Of a DNA stretch of 12,515 bases, positions 1-6,957 are shown one piece after another (the first letter of the stretch is position 1; each line of letters opens with the position of its first letter). This DNA comes from Pseudomonadota bacterium. GTDB taxonomy: Bacteria > Myxococcota > Myxococcia > Myxococcales > Myxococcaceae. Under the pieces are notes generated by a model. The model had not been told where the DNA came from and ran no database searches. It saw only the letters and a list, made by a program, of their open reading frames with translations. The stretch covers positions 1 to 12,515 of the forward strand of contig JAFADT010000804.1 in NCBI GenBank assembly GCA_023424585.1. Direction: 5' to 3'. The translations under genes and the position numbers were made by a program.

Positions 1-185
<185 letters not shown>

Positions 186-199
186 TGCTCAGTCCACCA

Positions 200-237
200 G
201 CTCCCGGGTGGGGCCCTTGGGGGCCTTTCCGGGGAGC
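200..237 (+). other. Hairpin just after tuf, possible end of str operon transcript
   Basis: Fifteen bases past the tuf stop, 200-207 (GCTCCCGG) pairs with 229-237 (CCGGGGAGC) with one bulged G. Inside it a second helix, 212-216 (GGCCC) with 221-225 (GGGCC), closes a TTGG loop. No T-rich run follows, so it is not a textbook intrinsic terminator. It could be a transcript 3' end, a pause site or a processing signal between tuf and rpsJ. Pairing was found by eye. Confidence 0.4.
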
Positions 238-251
238 CGGTGGGAATCCAG

Positions 252-280
252 TTGCAACCCCTGGGGTGTGGTGGTACACA
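252..280 (+). promoter_or_regulatory. Weak sigma-70-like promoter candidate upstream of rpsJ
   Basis: TTGCAA at 252-257 and TACACA at 275-280 are separated by 17 nt, the ideal spacing for a housekeeping promoter. The hexamers match the TTGACA and TATAAT consensus at only 4 of 6 and 3 of 6 positions. The site lies about 100 nt before rpsJ in the only long gap near the S10 operon start, where a promoter would be expected. A TTGACG at 326-331 has no acceptable -10 partner. This is a candidate only. Confidence 0.25.
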
Positions 281-364
281 CCGCGCCCCTTCGTTCCGAA
301 GAAACGGTTCTCTGAAATCCAGGCGTTGACGGGCGTACCGCCTCACGGTTCCCAGAGGTCGTTC

Positions 365-371
365 AAAGAGG
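365..371 (+). promoter_or_regulatory. Ribosome binding site of rpsJ
   Basis: AAAGAGG ends 9 nt before the ATG at 381. An in-frame TTG at 375 would leave only 3 nt of spacing, so the site supports the ATG start. Confidence 0.7.
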
Positions 372-380
372 TTCTTGCGA

Positions 381-689
381 ATGGCGACACAGAAGATCCG
401 CATCCGGCTGAAGGCGTACGACTCGAAGCTCCTGGATCAGAGTGCTGGGGAGATCGTCGAGACGGCCAAGCGCACGGGCGCCAAGGTGGCTGGTCCGATC
501 CCCCTGCCGACGCGCATCAACAAGTTCACCGTGTTGCGTTCGCCGCACGTGGACAAGAAGAGCCGCGAGCAGTTTGAGATCCGCACGCACAAGCGCCTGC
601 TCGATATCCTCGAGCCGACCCAGCAGACGCTGGACGCGCTGATGAAGCTGGATCTGTCTGCCGGCGTTGACGTCGAGATCAAGTCCTAG
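381..689 (+). CDS. rpsJ: 30S ribosomal protein S10 (NusE)
   Basis: S10 is a 30S head protein that also acts as NusE in transcription antitermination complexes with NusB. The 102-residue product has the family length, opening with [11 protein letters not shown] and carrying GPIPLPT (residues 38-44) and the [11 protein letters not shown] block (63-73) of the S10 signature. The ATG at 381 is chosen over an in-frame TTG at 375 because AAAGAGG lies 9 nt upstream of the ATG and family members begin at this point. It is the first gene of the S10 operon, after tuf. The usual next gene, rplC, is missing; rplD follows after 51 nt. Confidence 0.97.
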   Translation: MATQKIRIRLKAYDSKLLDQSAGEIVETAKRTGAKVAGPIPLPTRINKFTVLRSPHVDKKSREQFEIRTHKRLLDILEPTQQTLDALMKLDLSAGVDVEIKS

Positions 690-702
690 GAAGCGGGATG
701 GC

Positions 703-724
703 GTCGGAGTGGTTTCACTCTGAC
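703..724 (+). other. Hairpin in the rpsJ-rplD junction
   Basis: 703-711 (GTCGGAGTG) pairs with 716-724 (CACTCTGAC) over 9 bp including one G-U, closing a GTTT loop. It ends 4 nt before the GAGGA ribosome binding site of rplD (729-733). It occupies the place where rplC stands in most bacteria. There is no T-tract, so termination is unlikely; effects on rplD translation or mRNA processing are possible. Confidence 0.5.
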
Positions 725-740
725 CCCCGAGGAAAGTGCC

Positions 741-1364
741 ATGGCGAAGTTTGACGTAGTCGACCTGGATTTGAAGAAGGTGTCGGAGATCGAGCTGTCC
801 GACGAGATCTTCGGCGCTGAGCCGAACACCCACCTGTTCTACGAGGTGGCGAAGATGCAGCAGATCAACCGGCGCCGGGGCACGGTCGGGGTGAAGAACA
901 CCTCGCTCGTCAGCGGCGGCGGCAAGAAGCCCTGGAAGCAGAAGGGCACCGGTCGCGCCCGCCAGGGCTCGATCCGCGCCTCCCACTGGGTGGGCGGCGG
1001 CAAGGCGATGGCCCCCAAGGCCCGCGACTACTTCTACCGGCCGCCCCGCAAGGTCCGCCGTGGTGCCCTGCGCGCCGCGCTGTCCCTGCGCGCTCGGGAG
1101 AAGCAGCTCATCATCCTGGATGGCTTCAAGCTGGACGCCCCGAAGTCGAAGCAGGCCTTCGAGGTGCTCACCCGGCGCATGAAGCTCCAGAACGCGCTGG
1201 TCATCGACGAGCGCGGCAACACCAACCTGCACCGCAGCGTGCGCAACTTGGCGAAGTTCGACGTGCTGCCGCCCGAGGGCCTCAACCTCGAGTCCGTGCT
1301 CAAGCACTCGCACATCGTCCTGACTTCCGCCGCCGCCAAGGCGCTCGAGGGGTCCCTGTCATGA
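741..1364 (+). CDS. rplD: 50S ribosomal protein L4
   Basis: L4 binds 23S rRNA and its long loop lines the peptide exit tunnel; in E. coli it also represses the S10 operon. The 207-residue protein shows the tunnel loop at about residues 59-100, with GGGKKPWKQKGTGRARQGS, then WVGGGKA, followed by the globular RNA-binding fold (KVRRGALRAALS, LIILDGF). Length is normal for the family. The ATG at 741 has GAGGA at 729-733, 7 nt upstream. The stop codon overlaps the rplW start (ATGA at 1361-1364), suggesting translational coupling. Its upstream neighbour is rpsJ rather than rplC, which is unusual. I see no recognisable L4 leader target of the E. coli kind upstream. Confidence 0.97.
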   Translation: MAKFDVVDLDLKKVSEIELSDEIFGAEPNTHLFYEVAKMQQINRRRGTVGVKNTSLVSGGGKKPWKQKGTGRARQGSIRASHWVGGGKAMAPKARDYFYRPPRKVRRGALRAALSLRAREKQLIILDGFKLDAPKSKQAFEVLTRRMKLQNALVIDERGNTNLHRSVRNLAKFDVLPPEGLNLESVLKHSHIVLTSAAAKALEGSLS

Positions 1365-1654
1365 ACCTGAACGACGTCATCAAGGGCCCGCTCATCACGG
1401 AGAAGCTGGACAAGGCCCGGGAGAAGTTCCGCCAGTACTCGTTCATCGTGGACCGCAAGGCCACGAAGCACGACGTGTCCCGCGCGGTCACGGCCCTGTT
1501 CAAGGTCACGGTGGAGGGTGTTCGCACCAACATCGTGCGTGGCAAGACGAAGCGGGTGGGCAAGAACATCGGCCAGCGCCCCAACTTCAAGAAGGCGGTC
1601 GTCACCCTGAAGGAGGGTGACAAGATCGAACTCTTCGAAGGGGGAGCGGTCTGA
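1361..1654 (+). CDS. rplW: 50S ribosomal protein L23
   Basis: L23 sits at the polypeptide exit site and is the docking point for trigger factor and SRP. The 97-residue product starts with the characteristic IKGPLITEKLDKAREK, followed by YSFIVDRKATKHDVSRAV and the KVTVEGVRT strand. The conserved KTKRVGKNIGQRPNFKKAVVTL stretch covers the rRNA-binding loop. Its ATG overlaps the rplD stop by 4 nt, so ribosomes finishing rplD can re-initiate here; the likely start signal is the AGGGG-containing end of rplD. Length and order match the family. Confidence 0.97.
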   Translation: MNLNDVIKGPLITEKLDKAREKFRQYSFIVDRKATKHDVSRAVTALFKVTVEGVRTNIVRGKTKRVGKNIGQRPNFKKAVVTLKEGDKIELFEGGAV

Positions 1655-1667
1655 CGCCACTGGCGTC
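1653..1667 (+). other. Small hairpin over the rplW stop
   Basis: 1653-1658 (GACGCC) pairs perfectly with 1662-1667 (GGCGTC) around a 3-nt loop, overlapping the last two bases of the rplW stop codon and ending 13 nt before the rplB ribosome binding site (GAGGA, 1681-1685). It is short, so any role is uncertain. Confidence 0.3.
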
Positions 1668-1692
1668 CGGATCCGCCTGAGAGGAACACACC

Positions 1693-2538
<846 letters not shown>

Positions 2539-2551
2539 GAGGATTTGAAAC

Positions 2552-2839
2552 ATGGCTCGTTCGATCAAGAAGGGTCCGTTCGTCGACGATCACCTCCTCA
2601 AGAAGATCGAGGGGATGATCGCCGCGAACAAGAAGGCGGTCGTCAAGACCTGGTCCCGGCGCTCCACGATTCTCCCTGAGTTCGTGGGTCACACCTTCGC
2701 CGTACACAACGGCAAGAAGTTCATTCCGGTGTTCGTGACGGAGAACATGGTGGGCCACAAGCTCGGCGAGTTCGCTCCGACGCGCACCTTCGGCGGGCAC
2801 TCGGCGGAGAAGAAGGTCGCCAAGGCCCCGGGCAAGTAG
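2552..2839 (+). CDS. rpsS: 30S ribosomal protein S19
   Basis: S19 binds the 30S head with S13 near the A and P sites. The 95-residue product opens with the signature [15 protein letters not shown], then [16 protein letters not shown] and the C-terminal [17 protein letters not shown] (residues 67-83), all family hallmarks. AAGAGGA at 2537-2543 overlaps the rplB stop and is 8 nt before the ATG, giving tight coupling to rplB. Length is normal and nothing is unusual. Confidence 0.98.
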   Translation: MARSIKKGPFVDDHLLKKIEGMIAANKKAVVKTWSRRSTILPEFVGHTFAVHNGKKFIPVFVTENMVGHKLGEFAPTRTFGGHSAEKKVAKAPGK

Positions 2840-2862
2840 CCCGCACGTACGCCTGAGAGCCT

Positions 2863-2868
2863 GAGGAG
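2863..2868 (+). promoter_or_regulatory. Ribosome binding site that decides the rplV start
   Basis: GAGGAG directly abuts an ATG at 2869 and lies 6 nt before a second in-frame ATG at 2875. Zero spacing is not usable, so the site selects 2875. Confidence 0.75.
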
Positions 2869-2874
2869 ATGACC

Positions 2875-3219
2875 ATGGAGTCGACTGCACATCTGCGTCA
2901 CCTGCGCATGAGCCCGCGCAAGCTGTCCCTCGTCGCGGCGCTCGTCCGGGGCAAGCCTGTCGAGGCCGCCCTGAACATCCTGAAGTTCACCCCGCGCGCC
3001 GCGGCGCGGCCGGTGGAGAAGCTCATCAAGAGCGCCGTTGCCAACGCGACGGACCTGTCCAAGGGCCAGGTCGACGTGGATACCCTCTACGTCAAGACCA
3101 TCTCCGTGGACCAGGCCGCCACGCAGCGCCGGTTCATGCCGCGCGCCATGGGGCGCGCGACGCCCATCCAGAAGAAGTCTGCCCACGTCCACGTCGTGCT
3201 GGCCGAGGCCAAGAAGTAG
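2875..3219 (+). CDS. rplV: 50S ribosomal protein L22
   Basis: L22 reaches into the exit tunnel with a beta-hairpin and is a site of macrolide-resistance mutations in other bacteria. The product from ATG 2875 is 114 residues. It shows [25 protein letters not shown] near the N-terminus, then [10 protein letters not shown], and the tunnel hairpin around [23 protein letters not shown] at the C-terminus. The upstream ATG at 2869 was rejected because GAGGAG touches it. It lies between rpsS and rpsC as usual. No atypical residues are seen in the hairpin tip. Confidence 0.96.
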   Translation: MESTAHLRHLRMSPRKLSLVAALVRGKPVEAALNILKFTPRAAARPVEKLIKSAVANATDLSKGQVDVDTLYVKTISVDQAATQRRFMPRAMGRATPIQKKSAHVHVVLAEAKK

Positions 3220-3223
3220 GACC

Positions 3224-3243
3224 CGTCGGGCCCTGCCCGGACG
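3224..3243 (+). other. Short hairpin in the rplV-rpsC junction
   Basis: 3224-3231 (CGTCGGGC) pairs with 3235-3238 plus 3240-3243 (GCCC, GACG) with one bulged G and a 3-nt loop. It ends 4 nt before the strong rpsC ribosome binding site. The role is unknown. Confidence 0.35.
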
Positions 3244-3247
3244 CACC

Positions 3248-3254
3248 AAGGAGA
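3248..3254 (+). promoter_or_regulatory. Strong ribosome binding site for the TTG start of rpsC
   Basis: AAGGAGA is a near-perfect Shine-Dalgarno match 6 nt before the TTG at 3261. It supports the non-ATG start, since no ATG or GTG is in frame near the conserved N-terminus. Confidence 0.8.
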
Positions 3255-3260
3255 ATCAGT

Positions 3261-3923
3261 TTGGGACAGAAAGTTCATCCGATCGGGTTCCGGCTCGGCG
3301 TCATCAAGACCTGGGACTCCAAGTGGTTCGAGCACAAGAACTACGCTCAGTGGCTCCACGAGGACATCCGCATCCGCGAGTTCGTCAAGAAGTCGCTGAA
3401 CCACGCGGGCGTGTCCAAGGTGGAGATTGAGCGCGCCGCCAACAAGGTGAAGGTCAACGTCCACACCGCGCGTCCGGGCATCGTCATCGGCAAGCGCGGC
3501 GCTGGCATCGAGACCGTCAAGAAGGACCTCCAGCAGTTCACCAAGAACGAGGTCTTCCTGAACATCGTCGAGGTCCGCAAGGCCGAGACCGACGCGCAGC
3601 TCGTGGCGGAGAACATCGCCACGCAGCTCGAGCGCCGCATCGCCTTCCGCCGCGCCATGAAGAAGGCGCTGCAGACCGCGATGAAGTTCGGGGCCAAGGG
3701 CATCCGCGTGGCCTGCTCCGGCCGCCTGGGTGGCGCCGAGATGGCCCGCTACGAGTGGTACCGCGAGGGCCGCGTGCCCCTGCACACCCTCCGCGCGGAC
3801 ATCGACTTCGGCTTCGCCGAGGCCAAGACGACCTACGGCAAGATTGGCTGCAAGGTCTGGATCTGCAAGGGAGAGGTTCTCCCGGGCAAGGGTGGCCAGC
3901 CCCCCATGCCCACCAACCGGTAA
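3261..3923 (+). CDS. rpsC: 30S ribosomal protein S3 (TTG start)
   Basis: S3 forms part of the mRNA entry pore of the 30S subunit and contributes to ribosomal helicase activity. The 220-residue product begins [13 protein letters not shown], the canonical S3 N-terminus, so the TTG at 3261 must be the start; AAGGAGA lies 6 nt upstream. A type II KH domain has its GKRG loop at residues 77-80. The FRRAMKKA segment (129-136) holds the basic residues equivalent to those lining the E. coli entry pore. The C-terminal half carries [12 protein letters not shown] and the DIDFG strand. Length is ordinary (E. coli about 233). A rare TTG start is the only oddity. Confidence 0.97.
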   Translation: MGQKVHPIGFRLGVIKTWDSKWFEHKNYAQWLHEDIRIREFVKKSLNHAGVSKVEIERAANKVKVNVHTARPGIVIGKRGAGIETVKKDLQQFTKNEVFLNIVEVRKAETDAQLVAENIATQLERRIAFRRAMKKALQTAMKFGAKGIRVACSGRLGGAEMARYEWYREGRVPLHTLRADIDFGFAEAKTTYGKIGCKVWICKGEVLPGKGGQPPMPTNR

Positions 3924-3933
3924 TTCGCCCCCG

Positions 3934-3963
3934 GCGGGGCGGGCCTTGATAAGCCCGCCCTGC
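3934..3963 (+). other. Strong hairpin in the rpsC-rplP junction
   Basis: 3934-3944 (GCGGGGCGGGC) pairs with 3953-3963 (GCCCGCCCTGC) over 11 bp, including one G-U, around an 8-nt loop (CTTGATAA). The stem begins 10 nt after the rpsC stop and ends 11 nt before the rplP ribosome binding site (GAAGGA, 3975-3980). With no T-tract it is more likely a stability, pause or processing element than a terminator. Confidence 0.55.
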
Positions 3964-3988
3964 GCGTGAGGCACGAAGGACAGCGACC

Positions 3989-4408
3989 ATGCTTCAGCCT
4001 GCTCGAACCAAATACCGCAAGATGCAGAAGGGCCGCATGTTCGGCTCGGCCCACCGCGGCAGCGACCTCACCTACGGTGAGTTCGGCCTGGTGAGCCTCC
4101 AGCCGGGATGGATCACCTCGCGTCAGATCGAGGCGGCCCGTATCGCGATGACCCGCCACGTGAAGCGCGGCGGCAAGATCTGGATCCGGATCTTCCCGGA
4201 CAAGCCCATCACGAAGAAGCCCGCCGAGACCCGTATGGGTACCGGCAAGGGTGGCGTGGAGTACTACGTCGCGGTGGTGAAGCCGGGACGCGTCCTCTAC
4301 GAGATGGAGGGCATGACGCAGGAGATCGCCACCGGTGCGCTGAAGCTGGCGCAGGCGAAGCTGCCGGTGCTCACCAAGATCGTGCGCCGCAGCGAGCTCT
4401 CGCTGTAG
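3989..4408 (+). CDS. rplP: 50S ribosomal protein L16
   Basis: L16 organises the A-site region of the 50S subunit and contacts the tRNA elbow. The 139-residue product shows the signatures [14 protein letters not shown] at the N-terminus, [18 protein letters not shown] (37-54), and the conserved loop [14 protein letters not shown] (75-88); the arginine at residue 82 corresponds to the one hydroxylated in some bacteria. GAAGGA at 3975-3980 is 8 nt before the ATG. The order rpsC-rplP-rpmC is canonical. Length is normal. Confidence 0.97.
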   Translation: MLQPARTKYRKMQKGRMFGSAHRGSDLTYGEFGLVSLQPGWITSRQIEAARIAMTRHVKRGGKIWIRIFPDKPITKKPAETRMGTGKGGVEYYVAVVKPGRVLYEMEGMTQEIATGALKLAQAKLPVLTKIVRRSELSL

Positions 4409-4424
4409 TCACGCACCGCCGGGA

Positions 4425-4459
4425 CGGGCGCTCCACCTGGTGACAGGGGAGGGCGCCCG
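4425..4459 (+). other. Hairpin in the rplP-rpmC junction
   Basis: 4425-4433 (CGGGCGCTC) pairs with 4451-4459 (GGGCGCCCG) over 9 bp with one U-G, around a 17-nt loop. Its sequence plan (GGGCGC with pyrimidines, then GGGGAGGG with CGCC) resembles the hairpin before adk at 11462-11493. No T-run follows. Confidence 0.45.
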
Positions 4460-4482
4460 CATCCCGCGCCGAGGAGACCAAG

Positions 4483-4689
4483 ATGGCGACTGCGAAGGAA
4501 CTGAAGGAACTGTCGACGGACGACCTGCAGAACCGCGCGAAGGAACTGCGCGAGACGCTGGTCCAGGATCGGCTCAAGCGTCGGACCGGCTCGCTGGACA
4601 GCCCCGCCGAGGGCGTGCAGCACCGCCGCGATCTGGCCCGCATCCTCACCGTCCTGGGCGAGAAGGCCCGGGCGGCCAAGGCGGGGTAG
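4483..4689 (+). CDS. rpmC: 50S ribosomal protein L29
   Basis: L29 is a small two-helix protein near the tunnel exit, next to L23. The 68-residue product has the typical N-terminal KELKELSTDDLQNRAKELRETL helix, and a second helix with HRRDLARILTVLGEKARA in place of the usual RRxIARIKTVL motif. GAGGAGA about 7 nt upstream serves the ATG. Slightly longer than the E. coli protein (63). It is followed by an unusually structured 91-nt gap before rpsQ. Confidence 0.95.
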   Translation: MATAKELKELSTDDLQNRAKELRETLVQDRLKRRTGSLDSPAEGVQHRRDLARILTVLGEKARAAKAG

Positions 4690-4694
4690 TAGCA

Positions 4695-4760
4695 GTGCAT
4701 CCGCGGGCATCCGGGCTCACCCGGTGTCCGCGGCCATCCGGGCAGAGGGCCCGGGTGCAT
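4695..4760 (+). other. Possible three-way-junction RNA structure before rpsQ
   Basis: Two adjacent hairpins fill the rpmC-rpsQ gap. The first pairs 4701-4709 and 4711-4715 with 4720-4733, 14 bp with one bulged T and a CTCA loop. The second pairs 4738-4743 (CCGGGC) with 4749-4754 (GCCCGG), 6 bp with a 5-nt loop. Flanking bases 4695-4700 (GTGCAT) can pair with the identical, partly self-complementary 4755-4760, which would close both hairpins into a three-way junction; the two end pairs are G-U. It ends 20 nt before the rpsQ ATG, where no good Shine-Dalgarno is visible. Pairing was done by eye. Confidence 0.5.
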
Positions 4761-4780
4761 GACAGACAGTGAGAACCAAC

Positions 4781-5095
4781 ATGGCTGAAGCGACCGAAAC
4801 GCCCGCTGCCGAGACCTCCACCCGGGGTCGTCCCAAGACCCGCGTGGGCATCGTCACCTCCAACAAGATGCAGAAGACGGTGGTCGTCACCGTCCAGCGT
4901 CGCGCTCCCCACCCGAAGTACGGGAAGATCATGAGCCTGCGCGAGAAGTACAAGGCGCACGTCGAGGACCATGACTACCCGAAGAAGGTCACCATCAACG
5001 AGGGTGACCGGGTGCGCATCGCCGAGACCAAGCCCGCTTCGAAGGACAAGCGTTGGCGCGTGGTCGAGGTCCTGGAGAAGAGCAAGAACGTCTAG
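4781..5095 (+). CDS. rpsQ: 30S ribosomal protein S17
   Basis: S17 is a primary 16S rRNA binder with an OB fold. From ATG 4781 the product is 104 residues, about 20 longer than typical because of an N-terminal leader rich in A, E and T (residues 1-20) before the conserved [18 protein letters not shown]. The core continues with HPKYGK and the [26 protein letters not shown] block. An in-frame GTG at 4769 would add four residues; neither start has a strong Shine-Dalgarno (GTGAGA is the best upstream match), and ATG is preferred. The weak site beside a strong upstream RNA structure hints at translational control, which is an inference. Confidence 0.94.
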   Translation: MAEATETPAAETSTRGRPKTRVGIVTSNKMQKTVVVTVQRRAPHPKYGKIMSLREKYKAHVEDHDYPKKVTINEGDRVRIAETKPASKDKRWRVVEVLEKSKNV

Positions 5096-5104
5096 GTAGG
5101 CCAC

Positions 5105-5139
5105 ACCGGGTCCGTGCGCCATGACGCGCGTGGACCGGT
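5105..5139 (+). other. Strong hairpin in the rpsQ-rplN junction
   Basis: 5105-5108 plus 5110-5119 pair with 5126-5139, about 14 bp with one bulged G at 5109 and two G-U pairs, around a 6-nt loop (CATGAC). It ends 6 nt before the AAGAGGAG ribosome binding site of rplN. It stands at the usual S10/spc operon boundary. No T-tract follows, so read-through is expected. Confidence 0.5.
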
Positions 5140-5160
5140 TCGAGCAAGAGGAGACTTCAC

Positions 5161-5529
5161 ATGATTCAGATGCAGAGTGTGCTCGATGTGGCCGACAACT
5201 CGGGCGCCAAGAAGGTGTTTTGCATCAAGGTTCTCGGCGGCTCCAAGCGCAAGTACGCCTCCATCGGCGACGTGATCGTCGTGTCGATCCGCGAGGCCCT
5301 GCCCAACTCCAAGGTGAAGAAGGGTGACGTGGCCAAGGCCGTCATCGTCCGCACCCGTCGCGAGGTGGGTCGTCCGGACGGCAGCTACATCAAGTTCGAC
5401 GGCAACTCGGCGGTCCTCATCAACAAGGACCTGGAGCCCATCGGGACGCGCATCTTTGGGCCGGTCGCCCGTGAGCTGCGTGCCCGTAAGTTCATGAAGA
5501 TCATCTCGCTGGCGCCCGAGGTCCTCTAA
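5161..5529 (+). CDS. rplN: 50S ribosomal protein L14
   Basis: L14 forms an intersubunit bridge with 16S rRNA and is the first gene of the classical spc operon. The 122-residue product is full length: [19 protein letters not shown] at the N-terminus, [21 protein letters not shown], then [18 protein letters not shown] and the C-terminal [19 protein letters not shown] sits about 8 nt before the ATG, a strong site. The stop codon lies in the 3-nt loop of a perfect 6-bp hairpin (5521-5535). Nothing in the protein is atypical. Confidence 0.98.
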   Translation: MIQMQSVLDVADNSGAKKVFCIKVLGGSKRKYASIGDVIVVSIREALPNSKVKKGDVAKAVIVRTRREVGRPDGSYIKFDGNSAVLINKDLEPIGTRIFGPVARELRARKFMKIISLAPEVL

Positions 5530-5535
5530 GAGGAC
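5521..5535 (+). other. Hairpin with the rplN stop codon in its loop
   Basis: 5521-5526 (GTCCTC) pairs perfectly with 5530-5535 (GAGGAC); the 3-nt loop is exactly the TAA stop of rplN (5527-5529). Short and possibly coincidental. Confidence 0.35.
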
Positions 5536-5571
5536 GCAGGCCTGACGGCGAACAGCCAGAGTGAGGAAGCC

Positions 5572-5901
5572 ATGCAGAAGCTGAAAGTCGGTGACACCAT
5601 CCAGGTCATCTCCGGTGCCGAACGGTCGGAGAAGACGCCGGCGACCAAGCGCGGCAAGGTGCTGAAGGTTGACCGCGAGGCAGGCCGCGTGACGGTCGAG
5701 GGCCTGCGCCTGGTCAAGCGCCACCTGCGCAAGACGCCGCAGTCCCCCGAGGGCGGCATCATCGAGAAGCCGGGCACCATCGCGCTCTCGAGCGTCCAGG
5801 TGGTCTGCGCCAAGTGCGACAAGCCGACCCGCGTCGGCATCCGCAAGGAGGGGGAGTCCTCCAAGCGGTTCTGCAAGCAGTGCGACGCCCTGATTGACTA
5901 G
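5572..5901 (+). CDS. rplX: 50S ribosomal protein L24
   Basis: L24 is an early 50S assembly protein that binds near the start of 23S rRNA. The 109-residue product begins with a KOW motif (KLKVGDTIQVISGAE, then KRGKVLKVDREAGRVTVEGL), and ends with two CxxC pairs at C79/C82 and C101/C104, which suggests a zinc-binding C-terminus of the kind found in many L24 proteins. GAGGA at 5563-5567 precedes the ATG by 4 nt. It is followed by an unusually long, structured 176-nt gap before rplE. Confidence 0.97.
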   Translation: MQKLKVGDTIQVISGAERSEKTPATKRGKVLKVDREAGRVTVEGLRLVKRHLRKTPQSPEGGIIEKPGTIALSSVQVVCAKCDKPTRVGIRKEGESSKRFCKQCDALID

Positions 5902-5922
5902 GGGTCGGTGTTCGGGCATGTA

Positions 5923-5967
5923 TGCGCGCCCCTTGCCCCACCTGGTGGTGGGGCAGGCGGGCGTGCG
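5923..5967 (+). promoter_or_regulatory. Long hairpin in the rplX-rplE gap, candidate spc-operon control element
   Basis: 5932-5942 (CTTGCCCCACC) pairs with 5947-5957 (GGTGGGGCAGG), 11 bp around a TGGT loop. Past a bulged C at 5958, 5923-5931 pairs with 5959-5967 for 9 more bp with two wobbles, making a stem of about 20 bp. No T-run follows. In E. coli the autogenous repressor S8 binds spc mRNA at the L24-L5 junction, the same genetic position, which makes a regulatory role plausible. The S8-binding core motif was not identified here. Confidence 0.45.
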
Positions 5968-6003
5968 CGTCCAGAGGGCTGAAATCGTTGTTCCCTCTGG
6001 GTG
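5968..6003 (+). promoter_or_regulatory. Second hairpin in the rplX-rplE gap
   Basis: 5971-5978 (CCAGAGGG) pairs perfectly with 5993-6000 (CCCTCTGG) around a 14-nt loop, and three more pairs including wobbles can extend the base. It follows the 5923-5967 stem without a gap and is trailed by GTGTTTCC, only weakly T-rich. About 75 nt remain before rplE. It may act with the first hairpin in attenuation or as a protein-binding site. Confidence 0.4.
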
Positions 6004-6077
6004 TTTCCACGTTCTAGACGCAGGACTGATCGGGCGCGCTGGGTCCATGACGGCGCTCCGAAGCAGAGGATCGAAAG

Positions 6078-6731
6078 ATGGCTGACGAGAAGAAGGCCGA
6101 CTCGAAGGAAAAGAAGAGCAAGAAGCGCGGCAAGGAAGAAGCCAAGAAGGTCGGCTTCGCCGCGAACATCGAGGAGGGCCTGAAGGCCCGCTCGGCGCGC
6201 CTCAAGGATCGCTTCCGCGCGGAAGGCGTTCCTTCGCTGATGAAGGAGCTGGGGCTCAAGAACCCCATGGAAGTGCCGCGGCTGGAGAAGATCGTCGTCA
6301 ACATGGGTCTGGGCGAGGCGCTCGCCAACAACAAGATCCTGGAGTCGGCGGTGGACCAGCTGGCCGCCATCACCGGTCAGAAGCCGGTCGTGACCCGCGC
6401 GCGCAAGTCCATCGCGAACTTCAAGCTGCGCCAGGGCCAGGCCATCGGTGCCGCGGTCACGCTGCGCGGCGACCGCATGTTCGAGTTCATGGACCGCCTC
6501 ATCACCGTCGCGCTGCCGCGCGTGCGTGACTTCAAGGGCGTGTCCCCGAAGGCTTTCGACGGCAAGGGGAACTACACCCTCGGCGTGCGTGAGCAGATCA
6601 TCTTCCCGGAAATCAACTACGATCAGATCGAAAAGGTGAAGGGGCTCAACATCAGCTTCGTCACCACCGCCCGGAACGACGAGCAGGGCCTCGCGCTGAT
6701 GCGTCACTTCGGCATGCCGTTCCGTCAGTAA
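6078..6731 (+). CDS. rplE: 50S ribosomal protein L5 with charged N-terminal extension
   Basis: L5 binds 5S rRNA with L18 and contacts P-site tRNA and the 30S head. The product is 217 residues against about 179 for most bacteria. The family core starts near residue 39 ([21 protein letters not shown]), followed by [37 protein letters not shown] and the C-terminal FGMPF. Residues 1-38 are an extra leader dominated by K, E, D, A and S. AGAGGA at 6065-6070 is 7 nt before ATG 6078, and no ATG, GTG or TTG occurs in frame at the usual start, so the leader is probably translated. The 176-nt gap upstream is unusual for this operon. Confidence 0.95.
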   Translation: MADEKKADSKEKKSKKRGKEEAKKVGFAANIEEGLKARSARLKDRFRAEGVPSLMKELGLKNPMEVPRLEKIVVNMGLGEALANNKILESAVDQLAAITGQKPVVTRARKSIANFKLRQGQAIGAAVTLRGDRMFEFMDRLITVALPRVRDFKGVSPKAFDGKGNYTLGVREQIIFPEINYDQIEKVKGLNISFVTTARNDEQGLALMRHFGMPFRQ

Positions 6732-6755
6732 CCGAGCCCAGGACTCCCATCGATC

Positions 6756-6941
6756 ATGGCCAAGCTCTCCAAGATTGCCCAGGCGAAGCGCAAGCTGAAG
6801 TTCCCCGTGCGTCAGTACAACCGCTGCGGTCTCTGCGGTCGTCCTCGCGCCTTCCTGCGCAAGTTCAAGATGTGCCGTATCTGCCTGCGTCACCGCGCGC
6901 TGCGCGGTGAGATCACCGGCGTCACCAAGTCGTCCTGGTAG
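6756..6941 (+). CDS. rpsN: 30S ribosomal protein S14, zinc-binding (type Z)
   Basis: S14 is a 30S head protein. The product is 61 residues, the length of the short zinc-ribbon form rather than the 101-residue zinc-free form. The four cysteines are C24, C27, C40 and C43 in the pattern [10 protein letters not shown] ... MCRICLRH, intact for one zinc ion. The N-terminus [16 protein letters not shown] is typical. It starts 24 nt after rplE; AGGA at 6740-6743 lies 12 nt upstream, a long spacing that suggests coupling to rplE translation. Place in the operon is standard. Confidence 0.97.
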   Translation: MAKLSKIAQAKRKLKFPVRQYNRCGLCGRPRAFLRKFKMCRICLRHRALRGEITGVTKSSW

Positions 6942-6957
6942 GCGCTGGACCCGAGGC

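Noticed and set aside
326..331. TTGACG as a -35 element for rpsJ
   Set aside because: At 16-18 nt downstream there is only TTCCCA-like sequence, and the start of transcription would fall on the ribosome binding site.
375..380. TTG start two codons upstream of the rpsJ ATG
   Set aside because: The AAAGAGG site is only 3 nt from the TTG but 9 nt from ATG 381, and S10 proteins begin at that position.
3934..3963. rpsC-rplP hairpin as an intrinsic terminator
   Set aside because: The stem is strong, but no T-run follows and rplP lies directly downstream in a conserved operon, so it is listed only as a hairpin.
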